Source of the DNA: Cardiobacteriaceae bacterium
GTDB taxonomy: Bacteria; Pseudomonadota; Gammaproteobacteria; Cardiobacteriales; Cardiobacteriaceae
Length of the DNA: 64,000 bases
Direction: 5' to 3'
Assembly (NCBI GenBank): GCA_030525785.1
Contig: JAUNEA010000001.1
Location: 62,001-126,000 of the forward strand
Under the pieces are notes generated by a model, which saw only the letters and a list, made by a program, of their open reading frames with translations, did not search any database and was not told the origin of the DNA. The first letter of the stretch is position 1; every line of letters starts with the position of its first letter. This document shows, piece by piece, positions 31,816 to 42,005 of the stretch. A program made the position numbers and the translations under genes.

Positions 31816-31944
31816 AGCCTTGATGGGGAGGCACGAATCCACTCCCACGCGGTCATGAAGCCCCGCTTCAAGCCTACGGCATCGTGATTCACCGTGTTTC
31901 ATCAAAGCTTACTCTATGATACCGCTATGCTTATAAAAACAAAA

Positions 31945-32203
31945 CCCTCATTGTGGGGGCTTTGTTTTGGGGCACTGTTTTGCCAAAGCGCTTTGGCTAA
32001 TCTTCCTCTCGCGTTTGCGGTGGAGCTAGCCCAAATCCAGCGTGTTGCCACGCAAGCAGGTGGAGATGCCGTCTTTTTGGCTTTGGCGATTACTGGAGGG
32101 TTGCACGGCACGAATCCATCACACAAGTACTTGTGTGCCAAATGTATTGAAACGAATGAGATTGCGTGCCACACAGCCCACGCCCAAACGTTGCAAAATA
32201 TTC
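31945..32203 (-). pseudogene. Diverged duplicate of the 3' end of the large tail gene and its terminator
   Basis: CCAGCGTGTTGCCACGCAAG and the following ~150 bp match 21190-21350, and the preceding GGGGGCTTT hairpin and palindrome match 21136-21178. The copy has many substitutions and no open frame of length. It ends at the stop of the first host gene. It is a relic of an older prophage or of a rearrangement of this one. Confidence 0.8.
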
Positions 32204-33838
32204 TTACGGTCTGGTAAGCCAATTCAATAGACGTTTTAAAGCGGCTTGAATTTCTCGCGCAAAACGTTCAACTTCAGCACTTTTATAGCGTGGGTGAGTA
32301 ATGAGAAGACTGATAGTATTGCGTTGAAAGCTGTAACTGATGCTGATTCCATCAGAGGTTGTGGGAGCGAAACAGAGATTTTGAATCCATTCGCTACTGT
32401 GGTTGATGGTGACAAAAGGATGTTGGCGAAACCATGACCAATGCGTATCTTGGAAGAAAAGAGGCGGGTTAGGTTGAAGTAGGCGCTCGAGATGGCTCAG
32501 TTGCTGATGAGGATTATTGCCTGTAAGACTAAGGGTTTGGCGACGCTGATATTCTGTGATGTAATCACGCATCAAAGCGCTTTGCGGACGTTCTTGATTG
32601 ACCAAAGCTTCTGCTAGTTTAACTGCAGCAGAACTGACTGTTTCTTGCATGATGGGTTGTGAGGCATGGAATTCGATGGCAAAGGTGCTGCGTAGTTGTT
32701 TATAGGTACGCAGTTGAGCGTAATGCAAGAGGAGATGAAAGAGGGCATGTGGGTGGTTCTGGTGAAACCGTTTTCTCTCTTCATCGCTTAGGAAGAAATG
32801 GTAAGGCGTGCTGATGAGGCGTTCAGCTTGGCGCTCATAGATGGCATGCTGTTCTTGTAGCATCTCACGCGTAGATGGGTCAAATGACCAATCAAGGGCT
32901 TGACGAGGAAGTTTATCAGGTAGATAGTTGCGACGAGGGAAATTGGCAGCATGATAATGGGCTTGAACCGCCATAAGATGATTGGTGACTTCTGCTGGAT
33001 TGATGAGGCTGGTTTCGCTGTGGAGATAGTAGTGGTTGTCGCTTAAATTGGCATGATAACTAAGCGCTTTGACGCAAAGATATTGCCCACCATCGCCAAA
33101 GCTGGCATGGAAGAGGGCATCTTCAGGGTCGCTGATGTGGTTATCGTCAAGGCTGATGCTAAAAAGTGCTTGAGTGATTGCCTCACAGATGCGTTGCTGA
33201 TGATGAGTAGCATGTTGGAGCAACTCGATTTGTACTTCGCGAGTGAGATAACAAGGTAGGGCAAAAGGCAAATCAGCACTTTCGCGCGTTTGGCGCATCA
33301 AATCATAGAGCGAATTTTCCAATTGTGCAGGTGTTGCGGGGCGACCTTTAATATCAGTAACCAGCATTTTCCATGCATGACCTTTGTATAACACCAGTAG
33401 ATAACGGCGACCTAAGCGATTGGAACCAAAGGCGTATTGGTCTTGCTCAAGTGCTGGTATACGCGTTGCACTCAAGGCGCTGATATGGCTAGGTTGGAGA
33501 TGTTGAATAAGCAACGCATTCAGGAAATGAGTAAAGCGCTTTAGTCCTTTTTGTTGGGTAGAAGACCAACGAATTTGCGAACTTATATTGCTGGATAGTG
33601 CCAACGATTGGCGATTGCTCAGAGCCAAATAACGCTGATGATTCAAGGATTGATGACTATTTTCCAGTTCAGAGATAGCTTGTTGCGTATCTTCATACAA
33701 GCTTTGATACAAGCTTTCGGCATGCTGATAACCTTTATCATCGATTAATGGTCGAATGGTGCGCAGATACTCACGTTCCAGATTGTGCAAGGTGCTGGAG
33801 CGTGAGGAGGGATTATTGAGGAGATGAGAGGAGTTCAT
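32204..33838 (-). CDS. Choline/carnitine O-acyltransferase family protein
   Basis: The 544-residue product shows family landmarks: [15 protein letters not shown] with [16 protein letters not shown], then [10 protein letters not shown], then YYLHSETSL, whose His aligns with the catalytic His of carnitine acyltransferases, and late [21 protein letters not shown]. Family members transfer acyl groups between CoA and carnitine or choline. Such enzymes are uncommon in bacteria, so the substrate is unknown. The gene starts 26 bp inside the end of parC, so it is co-transcribed. Confidence 0.75.
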   Translation of the reverse strand: MNSSHLLNNPSSRSSTLHNLEREYLRTIRPLIDDKGYQHAESLYQSLYEDTQQAISELENSHQSLNHQRYLALSNRQSLALSSNISSQIRWSSTQQKGLKRFTHFLNALLIQHLQPSHISALSATRIPALEQDQYAFGSNRLGRRYLLVLYKGHAWKMLVTDIKGRPATPAQLENSLYDLMRQTRESADLPFALPCYLTREVQIELLQHATHHQQRICEAITQALFSISLDDNHISDPEDALFHASFGDGGQYLCVKALSYHANLSDNHYYLHSETSLINPAEVTNHLMAVQAHYHAANFPRRNYLPDKLPRQALDWSFDPSTREMLQEQHAIYERQAERLISTPYHFFLSDEERKRFHQNHPHALFHLLLHYAQLRTYKQLRSTFAIEFHASQPIMQETVSSAAVKLAEALVNQERPQSALMRDYITEYQRRQTLSLTGNNPHQQLSHLERLLQPNPPLFFQDTHWSWFRQHPFVTINHSSEWIQNLCFAPTTSDGISISYSFQRNTISLLITHPRYKSAEVERFAREIQAALKRLLNWLTRP

Positions 33839-36068
33839 CGTGTGCAGGTATGGGTTTGGGTTCAGAGAGGCTTACGCGGATAGGGGATTTTAGCGAAAGC
33901 GCTTTGCCTTTGTTTCCTCGTGCTTGACGATAAGCTTCACGGTCATGCGGAGGGATAGGGAGGGTTTGTTTGCCATGTTGTAGGGAGATGTGAGTATGTT
34001 CGTTAAGCAGAGCCAATGTGCTGAGTTGTTTACCCTGTGTAAAAGCTTTGGCAGGAATACTGATAAGCATCATGCCTTTGCCTTTGTTGAGCTCAGGTAA
34101 TTCATGAGTTGGCATAATGAGGGCATGACCATCGTTGCTGATGAGTAACAACTCCTTCGCCTCATGCAAAGCTTGCAGACAAAGCGCTTTGCCCTCTCCA
34201 GTGGTTAAAAGCGCTTTGCCATTTTTGGTTTTGCTAACCAAATCAGAGCCATGTACCTTAAATCCATAGCCATGTGTTCCAGCAACCACATACCAAGCCT
34301 TTTCATCAAGCAAAACAGCTTGCACAAGGCTGGCTTCAGCCTCCATTTGGAAACGGCTACTTAATGGCTCGCCCTGCCCACGCGCACTGGGCAATTGATG
34401 CAGGGGGAGTGTGTAAACGCGACCATTGCTCATGAGAAGGCAAGCGCTTTGGTTGCTTTTACCATTGAGTTGAAGCAAGAACCCATCGCCGTTTTTGTAG
34501 CTCAAACTTTCGCCTTCAACTTGATGACCTTTTGCGCCACGTATCCAGCCCATTTGTGAAACAATCAAAGCGATGGATTCAGAGGGAGCAAGGCTTTGTT
34601 CATCAAGTGCTTGAGGCAGAGCTTGTGGGCGGATTTGGCTACGGCGAGGGCTATGATATTGTTCGCCATCATGTCGCAATTCTTCGGCGAGCAAAGAGCG
34701 TAAGGCATTGGGGTTGTTGAGTTGATGTTGGAGTAAATCACGTTCTTGTTGCAAAGCGCTTTGTTCGCGTTCAAGTGTGATTTTTTCAAGCTTGGCAAGC
34801 TGTTTGAGTCGAGTATTCAAAATCATCTCAGCTTGTTCCAAATCCAGATTAAAGCTTGCCATCAAAGCGCTTTGGGGCAAATCTTCCTCGCGGATAATCC
34901 GAACCACTTCGTCTAAATTCAAATGTGCCACCATCAAAGCACGAAGCAAATGCAGGCGTTGTAAGACACGGTGCAAACGGCTGTGGAGGCGACGTGTGAG
35001 GGTTTGTTCGCGATATTGGAGCCATTCTGTGAGTAAGCGGCGCAGATTTTGGGTGCTGGGTTTGCCATCAAGCCCAATCACATTCATTTGGCTGTTGTAG
35101 CGTTTTTCCAAATCTGAACTGGCGAACAGATGCTCCATAACGCGCTCATGCTCAATTCTTCCTTTGGGGATTAACACAAGCCGCGTAGGGTGTTGGTGGT
35201 CGCTTTCATCGCGAATATCGTCCAAATAGGGCAACTTTTTGGCTTGCATCAGCTTGGCAAGTTGTTCTTGGATTTTGCTCCCTGAGACTTGATAAGGAAG
35301 TTCTGTGATGACAATCTGTTGTTTTTCCAAATGATATTTTGCGCGAACGCGAACGGTTCCGCGCCCTGTAAGATAAAGTTGTGCCAAATCCTCAGGGCTG
35401 GAGACAATCTCGCCACCTGTAGGAAAATCAGGCGCAGGTACTAAATCCAAAAGCGCTTTATCCTCAAGTTCAGGATTTTCCAAAAGTGCCAGACAGGCTT
35501 GCACCAGCTCTTCAATATTATGAGGCAAGATGGTGGTGGATAGCCCTACTGCAATGCCCATCGCGCCATTGATGAGGACATTGGGTAGACGTGCTGGCAA
35601 AGATTTGGGTTCTTGCAATGAACCATCAAAATTGGGTTTCCAATCAACCGTATCTTCTGATAATTCTTGTAAAAGCGCTTTGGCATAAGGGGTAAGGCGG
35701 CTTTCTGTATAACGCATGGCAGCGAAAGATTTGGGGTCATCAGCGCTGCCCCAGTTGCCTTGCCCATCAATCAGCGGTTGGCGGTAGCTGAAGGGTTGTG
35801 CCATCAGAACCATCGCTTCATAACAGGCGCTATCGCCATGAGGGTGGTATTTACCAATCACATCACCAACCGTACGCGCGGATTTTTTGGGCTTACTTTG
35901 TGCCGATAAGCCCAGCTCGCTCATGGCATAAATAATCCGCCGTTGAACAGGTTTCAAACCATCGCCCACAAAAGGCAGAGCGCGGTCTAAAATCACATAG
36001 AGCGAGTAATCCAGATAGGCTTGTTCCACAAAGGGGCTTAAAGCATGTTGTTCATTCTTTTCAAACAT
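33813..36068 (-). CDS. parC: DNA topoisomerase IV subunit A
   Basis: The 751-residue product begins at MFEKNEQ; with this start the numbering fits E. coli ParC, with Ser80 and Glu84 ([10 protein letters not shown]) and catalytic Tyr120 (AAMRYTE). Ser80/Glu84 are the quinolone-sensitive residues. The N-terminal breakage-reunion domain is followed by a C-terminal beta-pinwheel. About eight palindromes occur inside. A palindrome doublet lies between parE and parC. Confidence 0.97.
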   Translation of the reverse strand: MFEKNEQHALSPFVEQAYLDYSLYVILDRALPFVGDGLKPVQRRIIYAMSELGLSAQSKPKKSARTVGDVIGKYHPHGDSACYEAMVLMAQPFSYRQPLIDGQGNWGSADDPKSFAAMRYTESRLTPYAKALLQELSEDTVDWKPNFDGSLQEPKSLPARLPNVLINGAMGIAVGLSTTILPHNIEELVQACLALLENPELEDKALLDLVPAPDFPTGGEIVSSPEDLAQLYLTGRGTVRVRAKYHLEKQQIVITELPYQVSGSKIQEQLAKLMQAKKLPYLDDIRDESDHQHPTRLVLIPKGRIEHERVMEHLFASSDLEKRYNSQMNVIGLDGKPSTQNLRRLLTEWLQYREQTLTRRLHSRLHRVLQRLHLLRALMVAHLNLDEVVRIIREEDLPQSALMASFNLDLEQAEMILNTRLKQLAKLEKITLEREQSALQQERDLLQHQLNNPNALRSLLAEELRHDGEQYHSPRRSQIRPQALPQALDEQSLAPSESIALIVSQMGWIRGAKGHQVEGESLSYKNGDGFLLQLNGKSNQSACLLMSNGRVYTLPLHQLPSARGQGEPLSSRFQMEAEASLVQAVLLDEKAWYVVAGTHGYGFKVHGSDLVSKTKNGKALLTTGEGKALCLQALHEAKELLLISNDGHALIMPTHELPELNKGKGMMLISIPAKAFTQGKQLSTLALLNEHTHISLQHGKQTLPIPPHDREAYRQARGNKGKALSLKSPIRVSLSEPKPIPAHDELLSSPQ

Positions 36069-36090
36069 CGTCATCATCACAGAAAAAAAC

Positions 36091-36125
36091 AAAGCGCTTT
36101 GTAACAAAAATCCTCAAAGCGCTTT
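36091..36125. repeat. Palindrome doublet between parE and parC
   Basis: Exact AAAGCGCTTT copies at 36091-36100 and 36116-36125 in the short gap. Similar doublets lie at 19378/19425, 39295/39331, 48340/48367, 53876/53898 and 55218/55242. Confidence 0.9.
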
Positions 36126-36139
36126 GGGAAACAAAGAGA

Positions 36140-38026
36140 TTATTCTAGCTGGGCATGGAGAGCATTTTGCTCAATCCAAACACGGCGGTCAGCCGCGCGT
36201 TTGTCAGATAACAGCATATCCATCAAGGTGTTGGCTTGTTCGTCATAATGCATTTGCAAGAGGCGGCGAGTATCAGGATTCATGGTGGTTTCTCGCAACT
36301 GCTCAGGGTTCATTTCGCCCAAGCCTTTGAAGCGCGTGATGTTGATTTGCCCTTTGAAGCCATCTTGTTGAATACGAGAGAGAATTTGTTCACGTTCAGC
36401 CTCATCAAGAGCATATTCCACCCGTTTGCCTGCATCAATGCGATATAAGGGTGGCATGGCGATGTAGAGATGTCCAGCACGTACCAATGCTGGAAAATGT
36501 TTCACAAACAAGGCACAAAGTAGTGTTGCGATATGTTGTCCATCAGAATCAGCATCTGCCAAGATGCAAATTTTGTGGTAACGCAAGCTACTTAAATCAT
36601 CAGAAGCTGGGTCTAAGCCAATGGCTACCGCGATATCATGGATTTCTTGCGAGCTTAAAACGTGTGTACTCTCATCTTCCCAAGTATTTTTGATTTTGCC
36701 TTTGAGGGGCATGATGGCTTGCGTACGGCGGTCACGAGCCTGTTTGGCGCTGCCTCCTGCGCTATCACCTTCAACCAAAAAGAGTTCACTTTGGCTGGGA
36801 TCTTGGTGTGTGCAATCAGCAAGTTTGCCTGGTAGTGCTGGGCCTTGCGTGATTTTCTTACGCGTGACCACTTTTTGGCTGTTTAAACGTTTGGTTGCCC
36901 GTGCAAGAGCAAGCTGGGCGATGGATTCACCGATGTGGGGGTGTTGATTGAGATAAAGGGCGAATTGATCTTTCATCAAGGTTGCCAACCAAGAAGCGCA
37001 TTGGCGTGAGGTCAAGCGTTCTTTGGTTTGGCTGGAGAATTGAGGTTCGCTGATTTTAACGGATAACACAAATTGGCAATCGTCCCACACATCTTCAGGG
37101 GCAAGTTTGATGGTGCGTGGTAAGAGGTTTCGAAATTCGCAAAACTCGCGCAATGCTTCTACTACGCCAGTACGTAAACCATTCACATGCGTACCGCCGC
37201 CGATGGTTGGAATTAGGTTGGCATAGCTTTCGTTCACACGCAAAGCGCTTTGTTCTACTTGCCACGTTAAAGCCACTTCCAGTTGTCCATTATCGTCTTG
37301 ATGTTTCAGGTGATACGGTTCAGTAGGCAGAGTTTCTTGTTCGCCGAGTTGTTCACGCAAATAGGAACCAAGCCCTTCTTGGTATTGCCAAGTAAAACTT
37401 TCTTGTTTGATTTCATCAAAGTATTCGATTTTTAAGCCAGAACATAGAACCGCTTTGGCTTTGAGAGACTGCTGAAGACGCGAGCTGGAAAGATGAGGGC
37501 TATCGAAATAGCGTTCATCAACCCAAAAACGAACCATCGTTCCATGCTGACGGGCTGGGGCAGTACCGATTTCTCGCAAAGCTTCTACCACCTCGCCATG
37601 TTCACATGCCATAGCAAAGCGCTTTGACTCACGCTCAATCACCACTTCCAAACGTTTAGAAAGCGCATTGACAACCGATACGCCAACACCATGTAAACCA
37701 CCGCTGAACGTGTAGTTTTTTTGGCTGAATTTGCCACCTGCGTGTAGGCGAGTCAAAATCAGCTCCACCCCTGAAATGCCTTCTTCAGGGTGTAAATCAG
37801 TGGGCATACCGCGCCCGTTATCTTGCACACTTAAGGAGCCATCTCGATGGCGAATGACTTGTATCCAATTGGCATGACCTGCCAGCGCTTCATCAACACT
37901 GTTATCAATCACCTCCATTGCTAAGTGGTTGGGGCGAGTGGTATCGGTATACATACCAGGTCGGCGTTTGACAGGGTCAAGCCCTTTCAAAACATCAAGA
38001 TCTGCAGCGCGGTAGCTTTGACTCAT
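36140..38026 (-). CDS. parE: DNA topoisomerase IV subunit B
   Basis: The 628-residue product has a GHKL ATPase domain ([13 protein letters not shown], then DNGRGMP and [15 protein letters not shown]), a transducer, and a TOPRIM domain ([28 protein letters not shown]). With ParC it decatenates daughter chromosomes. It starts 4 bp after the end of pilU, so it is probably in one transcript with pilTU. Confidence 0.97.
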   Translation of the reverse strand: MSQSYRAADLDVLKGLDPVKRRPGMYTDTTRPNHLAMEVIDNSVDEALAGHANWIQVIRHRDGSLSVQDNGRGMPTDLHPEEGISGVELILTRLHAGGKFSQKNYTFSGGLHGVGVSVVNALSKRLEVVIERESKRFAMACEHGEVVEALREIGTAPARQHGTMVRFWVDERYFDSPHLSSSRLQQSLKAKAVLCSGLKIEYFDEIKQESFTWQYQEGLGSYLREQLGEQETLPTEPYHLKHQDDNGQLEVALTWQVEQSALRVNESYANLIPTIGGGTHVNGLRTGVVEALREFCEFRNLLPRTIKLAPEDVWDDCQFVLSVKISEPQFSSQTKERLTSRQCASWLATLMKDQFALYLNQHPHIGESIAQLALARATKRLNSQKVVTRKKITQGPALPGKLADCTHQDPSQSELFLVEGDSAGGSAKQARDRRTQAIMPLKGKIKNTWEDESTHVLSSQEIHDIAVAIGLDPASDDLSSLRYHKICILADADSDGQHIATLLCALFVKHFPALVRAGHLYIAMPPLYRIDAGKRVEYALDEAEREQILSRIQQDGFKGQINITRFKGLGEMNPEQLRETTMNPDTRRLLQMHYDEQANTLMDMLLSDKRAADRRVWIEQNALHAQLE

Positions 38027-38029
38027 GGA

Positions 38030-39277
38030 TTAACTCTCGCCTTTGCCTGCATTGGCTTTACGTTTGGCAGCTTCACGCTCAGCACGATCTTTCAGAATCA
38101 ACTCATGCTCAATTTGTTCGTTGGTTAAAACGTTGAAATTAGAGCCTGAAAGCTGGAGTTCTGGTGGTAAGGGGCGCTTAGATTCTGCACGTAATTTAAT
38201 ACGGAAGTTGTTGGGTGATTCTACATACTGCAATGCGTCTTCATAGTTAATTGCGCCTTGTTCGTACAAATCAAAGATAGAGCGTTCGAAGGTGAAAACG
38301 CCATCATCAGGATTACCACGTGCCATTGCTTCAGGAATATCTCCAAGATTTCCTTCTAAAATCAATTGACTAATATAAGGTGTGTTCATCATCATTTCCA
38401 TTGCAACCACACGACCATTGCCGTCAGAGCGTGGTAATAATCGTTGGGTAATCAGGCAGTGTAAGTTTTCGGATAATTCTGATTGCAGCTGTTTACGCAG
38501 TTCACGAGGGAAGAAGTTGTAAATACGGTCAAGTGCTTGTACGGAGTTGGTAGCGTGGAGTGTAGCTAAGCATAAGTGACCTGTTTCAGCAAAGTGCATC
38601 GCATATTGCATGGTTTCAGAGTCACGAATCTCACCAATAAGAATCACATCAGGGGCTTGGCGGAGCGAGTTTTTCAAGGCTATGCCATAAGATTTGGTAT
38701 CAATACCAATTTCGCGCTGAATAACAACCGATTGCTTGCTGTTGTACATAAACTCAATCGGATCTTCTACTGTGATGATATGGTTTTGAGCATTAGCATT
38801 GCGGTGGTCAATCATAGAGGCGAGGGTAGTGGATTTACCGTTACCTGTTGCCCCGATAACAATCACCAAGCCACGCTTAATCATCGCCACTTTTTTCAGA
38901 AGTTTTGGGCGTGGCAGATTTAATTCATCAAGGTTAGGAATTTGGCTAGGAATCAAACGCATGACCAGACCTGGCAAGCCACGTTGTTTGTAGGCATTGA
39001 TACGAAGGTAAGTCACATTTGGCACCTCCACCATGAAGTTTAGCTCATTTTCATTCAAGAAATCTTGATAACTTTGGGGGTGGGAGATGGTTTCGATGAG
39101 ATGGTAAACATCTTCCTCATCAAGATGAAGGTCATTGAGTTGATTTAAGCGACCATCAACTTTAACTCCAACGGCGCTGTCGCAGTTGATAAAAATATCA
39201 GAGGCTTTATGTTCTGCTGCAAATGTGACGAGTCGGTCAAATAAGGGGCGGATTTCTTCTTGTTTTATCGTACTCAT
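38030..39277 (-). CDS. pilU: Type IV pilus retraction ATPase PilU
   Basis: The 415-residue hexameric ATPase has Walker A GATGNGKST, ASP box and Walker B VILIGEIRDSETM, and a His box (GHLCLATLHA). The C-terminal extension and AIRxE-poor tail (SKRPLPPELQLSGSNF) distinguish it from PilT. It acts with PilT in pilus retraction, twitching and DNA uptake. I see no exact palindrome inside the gene. Confidence 0.95.
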   Translation of the reverse strand: MSTIKQEEIRPLFDRLVTFAAEHKASDIFINCDSAVGVKVDGRLNQLNDLHLDEEDVYHLIETISHPQSYQDFLNENELNFMVEVPNVTYLRINAYKQRGLPGLVMRLIPSQIPNLDELNLPRPKLLKKVAMIKRGLVIVIGATGNGKSTTLASMIDHRNANAQNHIITVEDPIEFMYNSKQSVVIQREIGIDTKSYGIALKNSLRQAPDVILIGEIRDSETMQYAMHFAETGHLCLATLHATNSVQALDRIYNFFPRELRKQLQSELSENLHCLITQRLLPRSDGNGRVVAMEMMMNTPYISQLILEGNLGDIPEAMARGNPDDGVFTFERSIFDLYEQGAINYEDALQYVESPNNFRIKLRAESKRPLPPELQLSGSNFNVLTNEQIEHELILKDRAEREAAKRKANAGKGES

Positions 39278-39352
39278 GGTTTCTTCCTATTAAGAAAGCG
39301 CTTTGTATGCTTTGCAGGGCGCAAAGAGACAAAGCGCTTTGGCTAACGCGAT

Positions 39353-40408
39353 TTAGTAAACGCCAAATAAGCTCTTATCTTGTGCTTTCGAGGCTGCTGT
39401 GTCACGGTCAATAACGCCTTGTTGCACCAAACGCTGCAAGTTTTGGTCAAGGGTTTGCATACCATCGCGTGAGCCTGTTTGAATCATGGAGTAAATCTGA
39501 GCGATTTTATCTTCACGAATCAAGTTTTTAATAGCAGATGTTCCCACCAAAACCTCATGCGCTGCCACACGTCCACCGCCGATTTTCTTCAACAAGGTTT
39601 GCGCCACAACAGCACGCAAAGATTCAGACAACATAGAGCGAACGAGTTGTTTTTCTTCGCCCGGGAATACGTCAATGATACGGTCGATGGTTTTGGCAGC
39701 CGATGAAGTGTGCAAGGTTCCGAATACTAAGTGACCTGTTTCTGCAGCAGTTAATGCCAAACGAATGGTTTCCAAGTCACGCATCTCACCCACCAGAATA
39801 ATATCAGGGTCTTCACGAAGTGCAGCACGAAGCGCATTGGAGAAGCTTCGAGTATCACGGTGTACTTCACGTTGGTTGACCAAGCATTTTTTGGATTCAT
39901 GCACGAATTCGATAGGGTCTTCGATGGTCAAAATATGCTCGTTTTTGGTTTCGTTGATATGATTCAACATACCTGCCAAAGTTGTGGATTTACCCGAACC
40001 CGTAGGCCCTGTTACCAATACCAAACCACGAGGCACATCAATGATTTCTTTAAATTTCTCTGGGGCATTCAGCTCTTCTAGCGTTAAAACTTTCGAGGGA
40101 ATGGTACGGAAAACTACTGCAATTCCTCGGTTTTGGTTGAATACGTTGACACGGAAACGCGCAATGCCTTTCACTTCCGTTGAGAAGTCAGCTTCCCAAG
40201 TTTCTTCAAAACCGCGCACCTGTTCATCGGTCATGATGCCGTAAATCATAGCTCGGAGTTGTTCAGATTCAAGGGCAGGGCCATTGATACGGCGGACATC
40301 GCCGTCAATCCGCACCATAGGAGGTAAGCCAGAGCTTAAGTGCAAGTCGGAGGCTTTTTGTTTAAAGGTAAAGCGTAGGAGGTCGTCTAATTTGACTTCT
40401 TCTGACAT
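39353..40408 (-). CDS. pilT: Type IV pilus twitching motility ATPase PilT
   Basis: The 351-residue product starts at MSEEVKLDDLL (ATG 40408); the frame is open upstream but without homology. Walker A GPTGSGKST, Walker B DIILVGEMRDLET and the PilT motif AIKNLIRE are present. It powers pilus retraction, which in related bacteria pulls DNA into the periplasm. No exact palindrome lies inside; two occur between it and pilU. Confidence 0.97.
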   Translation of the reverse strand: MSEEVKLDDLLRFTFKQKASDLHLSSGLPPMVRIDGDVRRINGPALESEQLRAMIYGIMTDEQVRGFEETWEADFSTEVKGIARFRVNVFNQNRGIAVVFRTIPSKVLTLEELNAPEKFKEIIDVPRGLVLVTGPTGSGKSTTLAGMLNHINETKNEHILTIEDPIEFVHESKKCLVNQREVHRDTRSFSNALRAALREDPDIILVGEMRDLETIRLALTAAETGHLVFGTLHTSSAAKTIDRIIDVFPGEEKQLVRSMLSESLRAVVAQTLLKKIGGGRVAAHEVLVGTSAIKNLIREDKIAQIYSMIQTGSRDGMQTLDQNLQRLVQQGVIDRDTAASKAQDKSLFGVY

Positions 40409-40507
40409 GATTCTTCTCTCAAAGTAGGGGATAAAAATGGGTAATGGGTCAAACGCGCCAGTGGCGTGATAAAATGGGCATTTGGTTTTGGTACTTAAGG
40501 AATGGTT

Positions 40508-41377
40508 ATGTCCTCTTATACTCTTGGCTTTTTGGGCGCTGGTCATTTGAATCAGGCGCTGATAAGTGGTTTATTGCAGCAAAAATCCGAAACACCCACT
40601 CATCAACAAAGCGCTTTGCCTCAAATCATTGCAACCTGCAAAAGCCCCGAAAACGCCGATAAGGTTTCCTCGCATTATAAAATCAAATGCACCACAAATA
40701 ATAGATGGCTGATTGAGCAGGCTGATTTTATTGTGTTGGGCGTGAAGCCACAGCAAATGAAGGAAGTTTTGGAGATGCTGGGCGAGTATGATTTGGGGGA
40801 TAAAATTCTCATCAGTGTCGCGGCGGGGATAACTTTGGAGCAGTATCGTTTGATTTTAGATGATGATGTTCGCCTCATTCGCGCCATGCCCAATATTGCC
40901 GCCAGCAAACAAGCCGCTTTAACAGGAATTTACTCGGATATTGAGTTGTCTGAAGAAGAGATGGAGCGTATTGAAGCGCTTTTCGGTGCTGTGGGTGGAG
41001 TGGAATGGTTAGAAGATGAAACTCAACTTGACGGCATTCTCGCTCTTTCAGGCTCTGGCATTGGCTTTGTTTTCCGTATGATGCAGGCGATGGCAAAAGC
41101 TGGTGAGCGTTATGGCTTTGAGGAAGATGCGCTGTATGACATTATTGCGCAAACAGTTTTTGGCGCTGGCGTATTGGCGTTGGAAAATGAACAAGAAACC
41201 CCACGTTTCCAAGATTTTATCCGCCAAATTGCACGTAAAGGTGGTACAACAGAAGCAGGTTTAAGCGCTTTGGATACGCAAATTGACCGCTTGATGGAAG
41301 AGGCTTTTGGAGCGACTGTTGCTCGTAATCAAGCATTGGGTGAAGAGTTGACACGAGATTGGGGAACGCGTTCATGA
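40508..41377 (+). CDS. proC: Pyrroline-5-carboxylate reductase
   Basis: The 289-residue product catalyses the last step of proline synthesis. It has the N-terminal NAD(P)-binding LGFLGAGHLNQALI, the AMPN motif (RAMPNIAASKQAA) and a C-terminal GGTTEAGLSAL dimer motif. Start ATG 40508 is 7 bp after AAGGA. It overlaps yggT by ATGA. Confidence 0.96.
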   Translation: MSSYTLGFLGAGHLNQALISGLLQQKSETPTHQQSALPQIIATCKSPENADKVSSHYKIKCTTNNRWLIEQADFIVLGVKPQQMKEVLEMLGEYDLGDKILISVAAGITLEQYRLILDDDVRLIRAMPNIAASKQAALTGIYSDIELSEEEMERIEALFGAVGGVEWLEDETQLDGILALSGSGIGFVFRMMQAMAKAGERYGFEEDALYDIIAQTVFGAGVLALENEQETPRFQDFIRQIARKGGTTEAGLSALDTQIDRLMEEAFGATVARNQALGEELTRDWGTRS

Positions 41378-41940
41378 GTTTGGTATTAGGCATTTTCGGT
41401 TGGCTGATAAAGCTTTTGGTGATGGTGTTGTGCATTCGTTTTCATACACGAGGCTATTTTCTGCCCAGCAATGAGCTAGTGAAAGGCTTGCGACGATTAA
41501 CTGATGCTTTGGTATTGCCTTTTGAACGCTTGCTCCCAACAAAGCGCTTTGACCGCGCAGCTTTGGCGGCGGGATTGGTCGTGTGTTTGCTGCACTCGCT
41601 TATTTTGTTGTGGAACTTGAATTCCTTTTCCCTGTTGGCGTTGCTTCGTATTGGCGTGGGTAATTTCTTGCTTTCATGGTCAGATATGATTTTTTACTGC
41701 ATTATCATTGGCGTGATTGCATCTTGGCTACAAACACCAGCTCATAATCCTGTTATGCAAGTGGTTCATTCTTGTAGCCAGTGGTATCTAGCACCTATTC
41801 GCAAATGGATTCCCTCGCTTCCCATGCCCAAGAGTTTAGGGGGCGGATTGGCGCTGGATTTGTCGCCTTTGGTTGCCATGTTGGGGCTGTTTTTGTTTCA
41901 GACGATGGTCATTGGCTCAATCTTGAAGATGTTCATGTAA
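41374..41940 (+). CDS. yggT: YggT family membrane protein
   Basis: The 188-residue integral membrane protein has two YggT repeats, each with hydrophobic helices (about residues 5-25, 65-85, 92-120 and 160-185). ATG 41374 overlaps the proC stop. The proC-yggT order is widespread. The family is linked to cell division, osmotic tolerance and DNA organisation in different bacteria. TKRFD in its middle is palindrome-encoded. Confidence 0.88.
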   Translation: MSLVLGIFGWLIKLLVMVLCIRFHTRGYFLPSNELVKGLRRLTDALVLPFERLLPTKRFDRAALAAGLVVCLLHSLILLWNLNSFSLLALLRIGVGNFLLSWSDMIFYCIIIGVIASWLQTPAHNPVMQVVHSCSQWYLAPIRKWIPSLPMPKSLGGGLALDLSPLVAMLGLFLFQTMVIGSILKMFM

Positions 41941-42005
41941 CAAGGGATTTCTAAAGCGCTTTGAAGAGAGCTTTAAAACGATAACAACAGAAGAAAGAGA
42001 GTATT

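Larger units (their letters stand above)
1..32203. mobile_element. Mu-type transposable prophage with siphovirus-like tail, left end outside window
   Basis: The early region is Mu-like: c-type repressor, ner, DDE transposase A, ATPase B, gam, gemA and mor. The late genes include DUF1804 and large terminase, DUF935 portal, Mu-I-type protease, lambda E-like capsid, DUF1320, gpG-type and DUF1834 connector proteins and a TP901-type tape measure. No sheath or Mu baseplate genes are present, so a B3/D3112-like siphovirus tail is inferred. The portal is inverted and the gpF gene is broken, so virion production is doubtful. I could not fix the terminal TG/CA ends or the 5-bp target duplication. The right boundary is set at the stop codon of the first intact host gene. 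Confidence 0.9.
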
